Origin: Flavobacteriales bacterium
GTDB lineage: Bacteria; Bacteroidota; Bacteroidia; Flavobacteriales; UA16
Assembly (NCBI GenBank): GCA_018700255.1
Contig: JABISU010000160.1
Span: forward strand, 1-10,890
Length of the DNA stretch: 10,890 nt
Direction of reading: 5' to 3'
The first letter of the stretch is position 1, and each line of letters opens with the position of its first letter. The translations under genes were made by a program, and so were the position numbers. Shown piece by piece: positions 1 to 7,851 of this stretch. The notes beneath the pieces were generated by a model that worked only from the letters and a program-made list of their open reading frames with translations, was not told the origin of the DNA and ran no database searches.

Positions 1-775
1 AATTCCTGGTTCAGGAGAAGGAGGTCGCGTTATTAAGCGTGATGTAGAGAACTTTAAAATGGCCGGGGCAACAGGTATGCCTGTTATGACTCAGGAGAAG
101 TTTACTGAAGTAGGTGTTAGTCAAATGCGTAAAACCATTGCTCGTCGATTAGCTGAAAGTAAGTTCACAGCACCTCATTTCTATTTGTCTATTTCTATAG
201 ATATGTCGAATGCAATGCAAGCTCGTAAAGCAATAAATGATCAAGGACTTTACAAGGTCTCTTTTAACGACATGGTTGTAAAGGCAACTGCTGTAGCTAT
301 TCGCAAGCACCCTGCCGTGAATAGTAGTTGGTTAGAAGATAGAATTCGCTACAATGAGCATGTAAATATCGGGGTAGCTGTAGCTGTAGAAGATGGCCTT
401 TTAGTGCCGGTTGTAAGATTTGCAGATGGCAAGTCTTTTGCCACGATAGGTGAAGAAGTTAGAGATTTTGCAAGTAGAGCTAAAGCAAAGACTTTAGAAC
501 CTACAGATTGGGAGGGGTCAACCTTTACTATATCTAATCTTGGGATGTTCGGTATAGAAAACTTCACGGCTATAATTAACCCCCCTGATGCGTGCATTCT
601 AGCTATCGGAGGTATAAGTAATGTGCCCGTTGTGAAGAATGATGTAGTAGTACCTGGTCACGTTATGAAAGTGACTTTAAGCTGTGATCACAGAGTGGTC
701 GATGGTGCTACAGGAGCGGCATTCCTTCAGGAATTCAAGAACTTACTTGAAAATCCTGTTCTTATGCTCGTCTAA
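1..775 (+). CDS. pdhC: Dihydrolipoamide acyltransferase (E2), C-terminal part, 5' truncated
   Basis: E2 component of a 2-oxo acid dehydrogenase complex, most likely pyruvate dehydrogenase, which moves an acetyl group from lipoyl-lysine to CoA in the cytoplasm. The reading frame is open from base 2, so the gene starts upstream. The first codons (IPGSGEGGRVIKRDVENF) match the end of the peripheral E3-binding domain, and an Ala/Met/Pro linker follows. The catalytic acyltransferase domain starts near FTEVGVSQMRKTIARRL. The active-site motif DHRVVDG is at 686-706 (His codon 689-691, Asp codon 701-703). The protein ends ENPVLMLV, a normal E2 C-terminus. The internal ATG at 59 is not the true start. 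The lipoyl domains lie outside the window. A branched-chain oxoacid E2 cannot be fully excluded from the C-terminus alone. Confidence 0.93.
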   Translation, partial: IPGSGEGGRVIKRDVENFKMAGATGMPVMTQEKFTEVGVSQMRKTIARRLAESKFTAPHFYLSISIDMSNAMQARKAINDQGLYKVSFNDMVVKATAVAIRKHPAVNSSWLEDRIRYNEHVNIGVAVAVEDGLLVPVVRFADGKSFATIGEEVRDFASRAKAKTLEPTDWEGSTFTISNLGMFGIENFTAIINPPDACILAIGGISNVPVVKNDVVVPGHVMKVTLSCDHRVVDGATGAAFLQEFKNLLENPVLMLV

Positions 776-794
776 CTACGCTTTTGAGAGGTAG

Positions 795-820
795 ATTGCA
801 TTAGCAGCACTCAGTGCAAT
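795..820 (+). other. Short inverted repeat upstream of recG
   Basis: In the 52-base gap between the E2 gene and recG, ATTGCA (795-800) is complementary to TGCAAT (815-820). An alternative smaller stem is GCAC (807-810) with GTGC (814-817). No T-run follows, so it is not a clear Rho-independent terminator. It ends eight bases before the recG start codon and could affect translation or simply be chance. I see no good TAnnTTTG promoter in this gap, so recG may be read through from the E2 gene. Confidence 0.3.
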
Positions 821-827
821 TAGAGCG

Positions 828-2930
828 ATGTCAATAAATCTTGATTCACCCATAGCATATCTTAAGGGAGTTGGGCCTAAAAGGGCTGAACTTCTAAAGG
901 AGGAGTTGGGTATTTGCACAGTATTTGATTTGGTACAGCATCTACCATTTAGGTACGAGGATAGGTCTATATTCTACAATATTTCTGATATCGAAGTCGA
1001 GTCTACGGCTTTTCAATTTCGTGGGAAGATTGTTAAAAAGGCACTTTTGGGTGGAAAACGTGCTAGTCGATTGGTGGCAGTGTTTAATGATGGGGAGGAT
1101 AGTCTTGAGCTTGTTTGGTTTAAAGGAGCTAACAGAATATTGAAACAATTGCCTTTAAATGTAGAGGTGGTAGTCTATGGTAAACCTTCAAATTATGGGG
1201 GTAAATGGCAATTAGCTCACCCTGAGATTGAGAAGGTGGAGTCGTATGAGAATAGGAGGGGTGGGGGATTTTATCCGGTATATTCAACTACGGAAAAGTT
1301 ATCTTCGAGGGGACTCAATAGTGCTGGGGTTGCAAGATTAATAAGGGTAGCTATCGATGCGGTGAAGGGAGATATAGGTGAAACCCTGCCCGATCATTTG
1401 CTATCAGAATTACGTCTCCCTAGGCGGAGAGAAGCTTTTGAGGAAGTTCACTCGCCTAGCTCTCCACTGGAGGCTGACAAAGCACTAAAGAGATTGAGGT
1501 TCGAAGAGTTGCTATATCTTCAGTTGGTATTGTTGCAGCATAAAAAGACGGTTACTGTTGATTTGCAGGGAGTGAAATTCGGGCAAGTTGGGGAGATGTT
1601 TAATGAGTTCTTCAGTAAACACTTACCGTTTGAACTTACAGGAGCCCAAAAGCGAGTTCTTAGAGAAATTAGGGCTGACATGAATACAGGGCACCACATG
1701 AATAGGCTGTTACAGGGAGATGTGGGTAGTGGGAAAACTATTGTCGCTTTGATGTCTGCTTTACTGGCTATTGATAATGGATTTCAGGCTTGCATTATGG
1801 CGCCGACTGAAATACTAGCACGGCAACATGCAGAGGGTATAAGCGATCTTTTGAAGGAGATGGATATTAGGGTTGAGATCATAACAGGGTCAACTAAAAA
1901 GAAAGACAGAACACCTATTTTAGAAGGACTTGCTGATGGAAGTGTGGATTTGTTAATTGGGACTCACGCGTTAATTGAACCTTCTGTGGTTTTTAAAAAC
2001 CTAGGATTTGCAGTCATAGATGAACAACATCGGTTTGGGGTGGCACAGAGGTCTAAGCTTTGGGCTAAGGCCAATCCCCCACCACATGTATTGGTGATGA
2101 CTGCAACACCTATTCCTAGAACCCTTGCCATGACAGCTTACGGGGATTTAGATACGAGTGTTTTGGATGAATTACCGCCGGGAAGAAAGGAGATTAAAAC
2201 CGTTCACAGGACGGATGCAGGTAGATTAAAGGTTATGGCGTTCGTTGAAAAACAAATTACAGAAGGCAGGCAGGTTTACATGGTTTTCCCACTTATTGAA
2301 GAGAGTGCAACCATGGATTACAAGGATCTTATGGATGGTTATGAGAGTGTTTCGAGGCGATTCCCTCTTCCTAAGTATAGAATCGGTATAGTGCACGGAA
2401 AGATGAAACCGGCTGATAAAGATATTGAAATGAAGAGATTCGTTAGTGGCGAATCTCAGATTTTAGTAGCCACTACAGTAATCGAGGTGGGGGTGAATGT
2501 TTCTAATGCAACACTTATGATTATTGAGAGTTCCGAGCGTTTTGGTTTAAGCCAAATGCACCAGCTTCGCGGGCGCGTCGGACGTGGAGGCGATCAAAGC
2601 TATTGCATACTTATGACAAAGGAAGAGTTCAGTAAGGAGGCTAGGCGAAGGCTTGAAACTATGTGCAGGACTAACGATGGTTTTGTAATTGCCGAGGTAG
2701 ATATGGAAATTAGAGGACCTGGGGATATTTTAGGAACCCAACAAAGTGGATTACCTGATTTGAAGATGGCAGATTTACTAAGAGATAGAGATTTAATGAC
2801 CACAGCTAGGTATATGGCACAAAGAGTTTTAGAGGAGGATCCATCCATTGAGCTTCCTACCCACAAGACTCTACGAGTGAATTTAGATAGAATTAAAAAA
2901 GACAGGCCTAATTGGAGTAGGATTTCTTAA
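828..2930 (+). CDS. recG: ATP-dependent DNA helicase RecG
   Basis: Superfamily 2 double-strand DNA translocase that reverses stalled replication forks and branch-migrates Holliday junctions. At 700 residues it is of typical RecG length. The N-terminus (SPIAYLKGVGPKRAELLKEELGI) is the start of the wedge/OB region that grips branched DNA. The helicase motifs are all present: Walker A GDVGSGKT at residues 297-304, motif II DEQH at 398-401, motif III MTATP at 424-428, and motif VI QLRGRVGRG at 579-587. The C-terminal part (MEIRGPGDILGTQQSGLPDLKMADL) is the usual RecG tail. The ATG start gives a normal N-terminus. The coding strand is strikingly G-rich. The next gene follows after 21 bases, suggesting co-transcription. 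Confidence 0.97.
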   Translation: MSINLDSPIAYLKGVGPKRAELLKEELGICTVFDLVQHLPFRYEDRSIFYNISDIEVESTAFQFRGKIVKKALLGGKRASRLVAVFNDGEDSLELVWFKGANRILKQLPLNVEVVVYGKPSNYGGKWQLAHPEIEKVESYENRRGGGFYPVYSTTEKLSSRGLNSAGVARLIRVAIDAVKGDIGETLPDHLLSELRLPRRREAFEEVHSPSSPLEADKALKRLRFEELLYLQLVLLQHKKTVTVDLQGVKFGQVGEMFNEFFSKHLPFELTGAQKRVLREIRADMNTGHHMNRLLQGDVGSGKTIVALMSALLAIDNGFQACIMAPTEILARQHAEGISDLLKEMDIRVEIITGSTKKKDRTPILEGLADGSVDLLIGTHALIEPSVVFKNLGFAVIDEQHRFGVAQRSKLWAKANPPPHVLVMTATPIPRTLAMTAYGDLDTSVLDELPPGRKEIKTVHRTDAGRLKVMAFVEKQITEGRQVYMVFPLIEESATMDYKDLMDGYESVSRRFPLPKYRIGIVHGKMKPADKDIEMKRFVSGESQILVATTVIEVGVNVSNATLMIIESSERFGLSQMHQLRGRVGRGGDQSYCILMTKEEFSKEARRRLETMCRTNDGFVIAEVDMEIRGPGDILGTQQSGLPDLKMADLLRDRDLMTTARYMAQRVLEEDPSIELPTHKTLRVNLDRIKKDRPNWSRIS

Positions 2931-2951
2931 AGATTGTATGAACTTAGAAGC

Positions 2952-4319
2952 ATGAAAGTTCTACCCATTTTCTCGGTACTACTTGCAGCAGGTGCGGCTT
3001 GGTTTTATTTATTCGGGTCTACCTCTGAGGGAGGCGAAGTAGAGGCTCCAACGGAGTATGCTTCAGACTTTTGGGATGTTTGGGAGATGTGGGAGAATGA
3101 GAATGGAGAAGTGACATATAGATTTTCCACCCCCAATAAAGAAGTATTTCACATAGTAAATAAAAATAATATTAGCAGTGTTGAGGGGTTTAGTGTCGGT
3201 GAAATGGAAGTCAAGCCTTACCGAGGAGGATATTTAGTTGGTACATTAAGATCTTTAGAAAATTGGGTGGATGAGCCTGGTGAGATGTCAGAAAAGTGGA
3301 CTGTTTCGAGTGAGAAGTATATTACTTTAGAGAATCTTAGAGATGGCAGATTTAAGCTTATATCTGGCAATAATAAAATTATTATTTGGATAAATTCATA
3401 CGATGAACCTGAGATTATCGATGGATTTTCTGTGTACGTGTTAGATGATAGAACGGTGTATACTCGATTAGAAGTTGAGGAGGTTATAGAAGAAGTTTAT
3501 ACCCCTGTGTCTCATATGATAGCTCAAGATATTTTAGGGGTGACGCGGAATCATAGAAATGGAAGCGATTTAGATATTGTTTGGAATGTAGATTTAAATG
3601 CGGTCCAGGCAATGGGGAGTGGGGGTGAGGTGGTTTGGTCTAGAACTTTAGAAAACGGATTAGGGCCGATAGGGATGTCATTCGAAGTTGATTTATACGG
3701 TAATAATAAGTACCAAACAGCCTTTGCCGTAGCCAACGCCATCTTCTTAGTGGATGTATTAGGCAATGACGTATCTGGATTTCCATACAAAGAGAATGGA
3801 ATTACCAGTTTTGCAGTTTTTGACTACGATCACAATGACAAGTTTAGATTCTTAGTGGCGACAGATGCAGGCCGTCTTTACAATCTTAGAGGTGAGGGTA
3901 AGAAAACTCCTGGGTGGAAATTTAAAGTACTAAGCAATGGAGTTAGCATCCAGCATTTATCTCATCTCAGAGTAGGCCAAAGCGATTACATTTACGCAGG
4001 GTGCAGTGATGGGAGTGTAAGACTTCTAAGGAGAAATGGTCAGCTACGGGGATCTACGTCAGTAAGAGTAAATCCCGCTTTCGCTCCTGCTATTAGGTTG
4101 TCTAGTACAATAGGTAAATCTGCAGTGCTATTTATTGATGAACAAGGCTGGGTTCAGGAACTAACCTTTGCAGACGCAAAATATGTAGGTATGTCGGGGC
4201 TTGTTAAAGCAGATAAAGTTTCACTTATTGACATGGACGGAGATGGTGTGGAGGAAGTGGTTACAGAGTTAAACGGCGTTAGATCTGTATTTAACTCTAG
4301 AAATGAAAAAATCAACTAA
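2952..4319 (+). CDS. Uncharacterised membrane-anchored protein with propeller-like repeats
   Basis: Function unknown. The protein has 455 residues from the ATG at 2952. A TTG six codons upstream (2934) is possible, but the ATG places a short positive N-terminus directly before the hydrophobic segment at about residues 4-22. There is no lipobox cysteine, so this looks like an uncleaved or cleavable signal anchor exporting the rest to the periplasm. Residues 25-190 are acidic and rich in Trp and Glu, with no motif I know. From about 205 to the end there are five or six modules of about 40 residues. Each has a D/N-rich turn, a hydrophobic strand and a 'DxxGxxxxLxxxG' turn (for example 284-322 and 333-367), ending with DMDGDGVEE (427-435), a calcium-loop-like FG-GAP/VCBS pattern. 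From memory, the C-terminal half resembles the C-terminal propeller of long Bacteroidota proteins annotated DUF3352; this is unverified. It probably shares a transcript with recG. Confidence 0.85.
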   Translation: MKVLPIFSVLLAAGAAWFYLFGSTSEGGEVEAPTEYASDFWDVWEMWENENGEVTYRFSTPNKEVFHIVNKNNISSVEGFSVGEMEVKPYRGGYLVGTLRSLENWVDEPGEMSEKWTVSSEKYITLENLRDGRFKLISGNNKIIIWINSYDEPEIIDGFSVYVLDDRTVYTRLEVEEVIEEVYTPVSHMIAQDILGVTRNHRNGSDLDIVWNVDLNAVQAMGSGGEVVWSRTLENGLGPIGMSFEVDLYGNNKYQTAFAVANAIFLVDVLGNDVSGFPYKENGITSFAVFDYDHNDKFRFLVATDAGRLYNLRGEGKKTPGWKFKVLSNGVSIQHLSHLRVGQSDYIYAGCSDGSVRLLRRNGQLRGSTSVRVNPAFAPAIRLSSTIGKSAVLFIDEQGWVQELTFADAKYVGMSGLVKADKVSLIDMDGDGVEEVVTELNGVRSVFNSRNEKIN

Positions 4320-4338
4320 CCTAAATCGACGAATTATT

Positions 4339-5481
4339 TTAGTCCTTTAGGATGCTTCTGCTAATAACGATTTTCTGAATCTCACTCGTTCCTTCGTAAA
4401 TCTGAGTTATTTTTGCATCGCGCATGAGACGCTCTACATGGTATTCTTTCACGAATCCATAACCACCATGGATTTGGACTGCCTCGATGGTTTGTTGCAT
4501 AGCAACTTCAGAAGCGTGTAGCTTAGCCATACTGGAAGCAATGTCGTAATTCTCTCCAGCATCTTTCATTGCAGCGGCTTTGTGAACTAACAGCCTAGCG
4601 CACTCAATTTGAGTAGCCATATCTGCAAGTTTAAATCCGATTGCTTGGTGCTTGTAAATCTCTTTACCGAATGTTTTTCGTTCTTTAGAATAAGCGAGAG
4701 CGAGATCGTATGCTCCAGCAGCAATTCCAAGAGCTTGAGCCGCTATCCCTATACGTCCACCTGCAAGAGTTTTCATAGCTAACTTAAAACCGAACCCATC
4801 TTCTCCTATTCGATTTTCCTTAGGAACTTTTACGTCTTGAAACATCAAAGTGTGAGTGTCAGAACCTCTGATTCCTAGCTTATCTTCTTTTGCACCGACA
4901 ATGAATCCAGGCATATCCTTCTCAAGAATAAGAGCGTTTATACCCTTATGCCCTTTCTCAACATCAGTCTGAGCAATTACAATATATGTTGAAGCCGACC
5001 CCCCGTTTGTAATCCAGTTCTTCGTTCCATTTACGAGATAGTGATCACCCATGTCGATGGCTGTAGTTCTTTGTGAGGTTGCGTCAGATCCCGCTTCTGG
5101 CTCACTTAAGCAGAAAGCACCGATTTTTTGTCCGCTTGCAAGTGGAGTTAGAAACTTTTCCTTTTGTTCCTCAGTCCCGTATTCCTCAATACCGTAACAA
5201 ACTAGAGAATTGTTCACGCTCATTACCACACTTGCGGAGGCGTCGATTTTACTAATCTCTTCTATGGCTAATACATAGCTTAGGGTATCCATTCCTGCCC
5301 CTCCGTATTTGGGATTCACCATTATACCCATAAATCCAAGCTCTCCAAGTTGTTTTATCTCCTCCATAGGGAACTTTTGTTCTCTATCACGTTCGATTAC
5401 ACCTGATTTAAGTATATTTCGTGCAAAATCTCTTGCCGCATCACGTACAGCTATCTGTTCTTCTGTAAGTTCGAAATTCAT
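4339..5481 (-). CDS. Acyl-CoA dehydrogenase, short-chain/butyryl-CoA type
   Basis: FAD-dependent acyl-CoA dehydrogenase that introduces the alpha-beta double bond in acyl-CoA during fatty-acid or branched-chain amino-acid breakdown, passing electrons to electron-transfer flavoprotein. I chose the ATG at 5481, which gives 380 residues beginning MNFELTEEQIAVRD, the usual family start; an ATG 12 codons upstream would add an untypical extension that overlaps the divergent gene. Visible signatures are CLSEPEAGSD at 124-133 (flavin/substrate signature), WITNG at 156-160, the RKTFGKEI helix region near 268-275, and IYEGTSEIQ at 361-369, where Glu363 is the expected catalytic base of short- and medium-chain family members. 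The chain length of the substrate cannot be read from the sequence. It is convergent with the propeller gene (19 bases between stops) and divergent from anmK. Confidence 0.95.
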   Translation of the reverse strand: MNFELTEEQIAVRDAARDFARNILKSGVIERDREQKFPMEEIKQLGELGFMGIMVNPKYGGAGMDTLSYVLAIEEISKIDASASVVMSVNNSLVCYGIEEYGTEEQKEKFLTPLASGQKIGAFCLSEPEAGSDATSQRTTAIDMGDHYLVNGTKNWITNGGSASTYIVIAQTDVEKGHKGINALILEKDMPGFIVGAKEDKLGIRGSDTHTLMFQDVKVPKENRIGEDGFGFKLAMKTLAGGRIGIAAQALGIAAGAYDLALAYSKERKTFGKEIYKHQAIGFKLADMATQIECARLLVHKAAAMKDAGENYDIASSMAKLHASEVAMQQTIEAVQIHGGYGFVKEYHVERLMRDAKITQIYEGTSEIQKIVISRSILKD

Positions 5482-5492
5482 AATTTTACTTA

Positions 5493-6569
5493 ATGGACTG
5501 CGAAGATACATTATCAAATTCCGAGAACCTTACATATACTGTAATAGGTTTAATGAGCGGCACATCCTTAGACGGTCTAGATGTTGCTATATGCGAATTC
5601 ACTTGCGGCTCACCCTGGAGTGGAAGAATACTACAGTTTAATGTGTTTAACTTTCCTGAAGGTCTACGATCTTCTTTAAAAAACAGTATGATTTTAAGCG
5701 CTGAGGAGTTGTGGAAATTAGATAAGAGTTGGGCTCATTTCGCAGCGGAGTGCGTTTCAAAAACTTCACAGGAATTACTTCCTCGAGTTCAGTTACTATC
5801 TTCCCATGGACATACCGTGTTCCATAATCCTAAAGATGGGTATTCAGTACAAATTGGTTCCGGCGCTGTCTTAGCCGCTCAAACAAACCTCCCAGTTGTA
5901 TGTGATTTACGAAGCCTTGATATAGCTTATGGTGGTCAGGGTGCGCCACTTGTTCCCTTAGTAGATTCAATATTATTTTCAGAATATACAGCTTGTCTGA
6001 ACCTTGGAGGTTTTGCAAATATCTCTATTCTCCCCAATGCTTGGGACATTGGAGTATGCAATAACCTTCTCAACATGTTAGCGCATGAAAAAGGCGTTGA
6101 ATATGATGCTGAAGGTAGTATCGCTAAATCAGGAGAAATAATTGATGATTTGCTCGATAAAATGTTGTCTATTTCATATCACAGCCTTCCTCCACCTAAA
6201 AGTATAGGAGTGGAGTGGATGCATAAAGAGCTATACCATTTACTTGAGAAGGTAGCAGATCACCCTCTTGAAGATAGGATGAGAACAGCTGTTGAGTACA
6301 TTGCTATATCCATTGTTAACGACTGTCCTAAATCGGGAATAATTTTAGTCACAGGAGGAGGGGCTTTTAATAGTTTTTTGATACAGAGGTTGAACGAATT
6401 GGCCGATGGTGTTGAGTTTTATATACCGGAATCTGATATTATTAATGGTAAGGAAGCTTTTGCCTTTGCTTTCCTCGGTCTTCTAAGATGGTTAGGTAAA
6501 CCTAACGTTTTAAAGTCTGCTACAGGGGCAAGTAAGGAGTCGTCAGGAGGAGCTGTTTGGCTGCCTTAG
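5493..6569 (+). CDS. anmK: Anhydro-N-acetylmuramic acid kinase
   Basis: Phosphorylates and hydrolyses 1,6-anhydro-MurNAc to MurNAc-6-phosphate in the cytoplasm, recycling peptidoglycan sugar. The protein has 358 residues. The phosphate-binding GLMSGTSLDGLD is at 19-30, SSHGHTVFH at 103-111, and DLRSLDIAYGGQGAPLVP at 138-155, where Asp143 aligns with the proposed general base of E. coli AnmK (Asp182). NLGGFANIS is at 170-178 and VTGGGAFN at 286-293. The segment that in proteobacterial enzymes reads as a GPGN motif is GVCNNLLN here (187-194), a divergence I associate with Bacteroidota members. The ATG at 5493 is needed because the next in-frame Met lies inside the first glycine-rich motif. Only 11 bases separate this ATG from the divergent dehydrogenase ATG, so its promoter probably lies inside that gene. 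Confidence 0.95.
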   Translation: MDCEDTLSNSENLTYTVIGLMSGTSLDGLDVAICEFTCGSPWSGRILQFNVFNFPEGLRSSLKNSMILSAEELWKLDKSWAHFAAECVSKTSQELLPRVQLLSSHGHTVFHNPKDGYSVQIGSGAVLAAQTNLPVVCDLRSLDIAYGGQGAPLVPLVDSILFSEYTACLNLGGFANISILPNAWDIGVCNNLLNMLAHEKGVEYDAEGSIAKSGEIIDDLLDKMLSISYHSLPPPKSIGVEWMHKELYHLLEKVADHPLEDRMRTAVEYIAISIVNDCPKSGIILVTGGGAFNSFLIQRLNELADGVEFYIPESDIINGKEAFAFAFLGLLRWLGKPNVLKSATGASKESSGGAVWLP

Positions 6570-6583
6570 AATAGCTATCTTTG
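6557..6583 (+). promoter_or_regulatory. Bacteroidota-type promoter for the dehydrogenase-nhaD unit
   Basis: TATCTTTG at 6576-6583 matches the Bacteroidota -7 consensus TAnnTTTG exactly. TTG at 6557-6559 sits 16 bases upstream. If the last G is -7, this TTG begins at -33, the expected position for this sigma factor. The predicted transcription start is about 6590, giving a leader of about 21 bases before the ATG at 6611. The element straddles the end of anmK and the short gap behind it. A TTG triplet at 6581 lies within the -7 box, which argues against it being a start codon. Confidence 0.72.
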
Positions 6584-6610
6584 CAGCGCGAAACACAAGA
6601 ATTACTTTCT

Positions 6611-7840
6611 ATGAAGGATCTACTTAAAGCGTATGAAAACCGCAAGCCAGAAATAGTTTTCAGCTGGCAGGATAGTGAAACAGAGGCAAGGGGTTGGGTT
6701 GTGATAAATTCATTACGTGGAGGGGCTGCTGGCGGTGGCACACGTATGCACTTGGGAGTAGACAAAAGAGAGGTTGAGTCCCTAGCAAAAACGATGGAGG
6801 TTAAGTTTACAGTTTCTGGGCCACAAATCGGAGGAGCTAAATCGGGAATTTGTTTCGATGGAAGCGATCCTAGGAAAAAAGGAGTTTTAGAGCGTTGGTA
6901 TGCGGTTGTTACACCACTTCTAAAGCATTATTATGGAACAGGAGGCGATATTAATGTTGACGAAATCAACGAAGTCATCCCTATGACTGAGGCGAACGGG
7001 GTTTGGCATCCTCAGGAAGGAGTTTTTACGGGGCACTTCAAGCCTAATGAAGCTCATAAAGTCCGTCGAATTGGTAACCTTAGGCAGGGAGTTTCACAAA
7101 TTATTGAGAATGTAACTATTTCTCCTGATATTAGTAGAAAGTATAGAGTAGCAGATCTTATTACTGGTTATGGTGTTTCTGAATCAGTTCGTCACTTCTA
7201 CAATATATACGGCGGAAATGTAAAAGATAAACGTGTGATTATTCAGGGATGGGGTAATGTTGGTGCTGCTGCTGCTTATTACCTAACACAAGCTGGGGCT
7301 AAAATTGTGGGTATTATTGATAGAGTTGGCGGTTTGATAAATTCTAAAGGCATGGAACCTCAAGATGTAGCTGATTTGTTTTTTAATAAACGACATAATG
7401 CACTTTTTGCATATGACATGATTTCATATGAAGAGATAAATGATAAGATTTGGGATATAAAAGCAGATGTCTTTTTACCATGTGCTGCTTCTCGATTAAT
7501 AACAAAAGATCAGGTTGATAGAATGATCACAGCTGGAGTCTCAGTTATCTCATCAGGTGCAAATGTACCATTCGCAGATAAAGAAATTTTCTATGGACCT
7601 ATTGCAGAAATGGTTGATAAAAAAATATCTGTAATACCTGATTTTATTGCAAACTGTGGAATGGCAAGAGTTTTCGCTTATTTAATGAGCGATTCAAATG
7701 CTGATATGTCTGACGAAGCTATTTTCAGAGATACTTCAGAAACTATTTGTAGAGCTTTAGAAGCGACTCACGAAAAGCGTCAAGAAACAAATTTATTAAC
7801 AGCCACAGCATTAGGTATTGCACTTAAAACACTAGGATAA
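6611..7840 (+). CDS. Glu/Leu/Phe/Val-type amino-acid dehydrogenase
   Basis: NAD(P)-dependent oxidative deaminase of the glutamate/leucine/phenylalanine/valine dehydrogenase family, converting an amino acid to a 2-oxo acid and ammonium, or the reverse. The protein has 409 residues from ATG 6611. An upstream TTG (6581) would overlap the promoter. The N-terminal catalytic domain has GGAAGGGTRMH at 37-47, Lys65 in MEVKF and Lys77 in GGAKSGI at the positions of the family's substrate-binding and catalytic lysines, and Asp113 in GGDINVDE at the position of the catalytic aspartate. The Rossmann domain has GWGNVG at 213-218. Asp237 at the end of the second strand suggests, by inference, a preference for NAD over NADP. 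LPCAASRLI and SSGANVPF further on are variants of the family's LPCA..N and EGAN segments. The substrate is unclear: the motifs differ from textbook glutamate and leucine dehydrogenases. nhaD follows after 11 bases. Confidence 0.88.
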   Translation: MKDLLKAYENRKPEIVFSWQDSETEARGWVVINSLRGGAAGGGTRMHLGVDKREVESLAKTMEVKFTVSGPQIGGAKSGICFDGSDPRKKGVLERWYAVVTPLLKHYYGTGGDINVDEINEVIPMTEANGVWHPQEGVFTGHFKPNEAHKVRRIGNLRQGVSQIIENVTISPDISRKYRVADLITGYGVSESVRHFYNIYGGNVKDKRVIIQGWGNVGAAAAYYLTQAGAKIVGIIDRVGGLINSKGMEPQDVADLFFNKRHNALFAYDMISYEEINDKIWDIKADVFLPCAASRLITKDQVDRMITAGVSVISSGANVPFADKEIFYGPIAEMVDKKISVIPDFIANCGMARVFAYLMSDSNADMSDEAIFRDTSETICRALEATHEKRQETNLLTATALGIALKTLG

Positions 7841-7851
7841 CATCGAATAAA

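Noticed and set aside
1..5. Window begins AATTC, as if cut at an EcoRI site
   Set aside because: Intact GAATTC sites occur inside the window (for example near 731), so this is probably chance.
2934..2951. TTG start giving six extra residues to the propeller protein
   Set aside because: The ATG at 2952 gives a better signal-anchor N-terminus and a more usual start codon.
4320..4351. Possible bidirectional terminator between convergent genes (CCTAAA/TTTAGG)
   Set aside because: Six-base arms, a 20-base AT-rich loop and no GC-rich stem; it also runs into the dehydrogenase coding end.
5482..5517. Upstream ATG for the acyl-CoA dehydrogenase
   Set aside because: It adds 12 untypical residues before the family-like MNFELTEEQ start and overlaps anmK.
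5309..5641. Plus-strand open frame of 110 codons across the divergent junction
   Set aside because: Overlaps two well-supported genes in other frames and shows no recognisable protein features.
6581..6610. TTG start for the amino-acid dehydrogenase
   Set aside because: It lies inside the -7 promoter box and upstream of the predicted transcript start; the ATG at 6611 fits.
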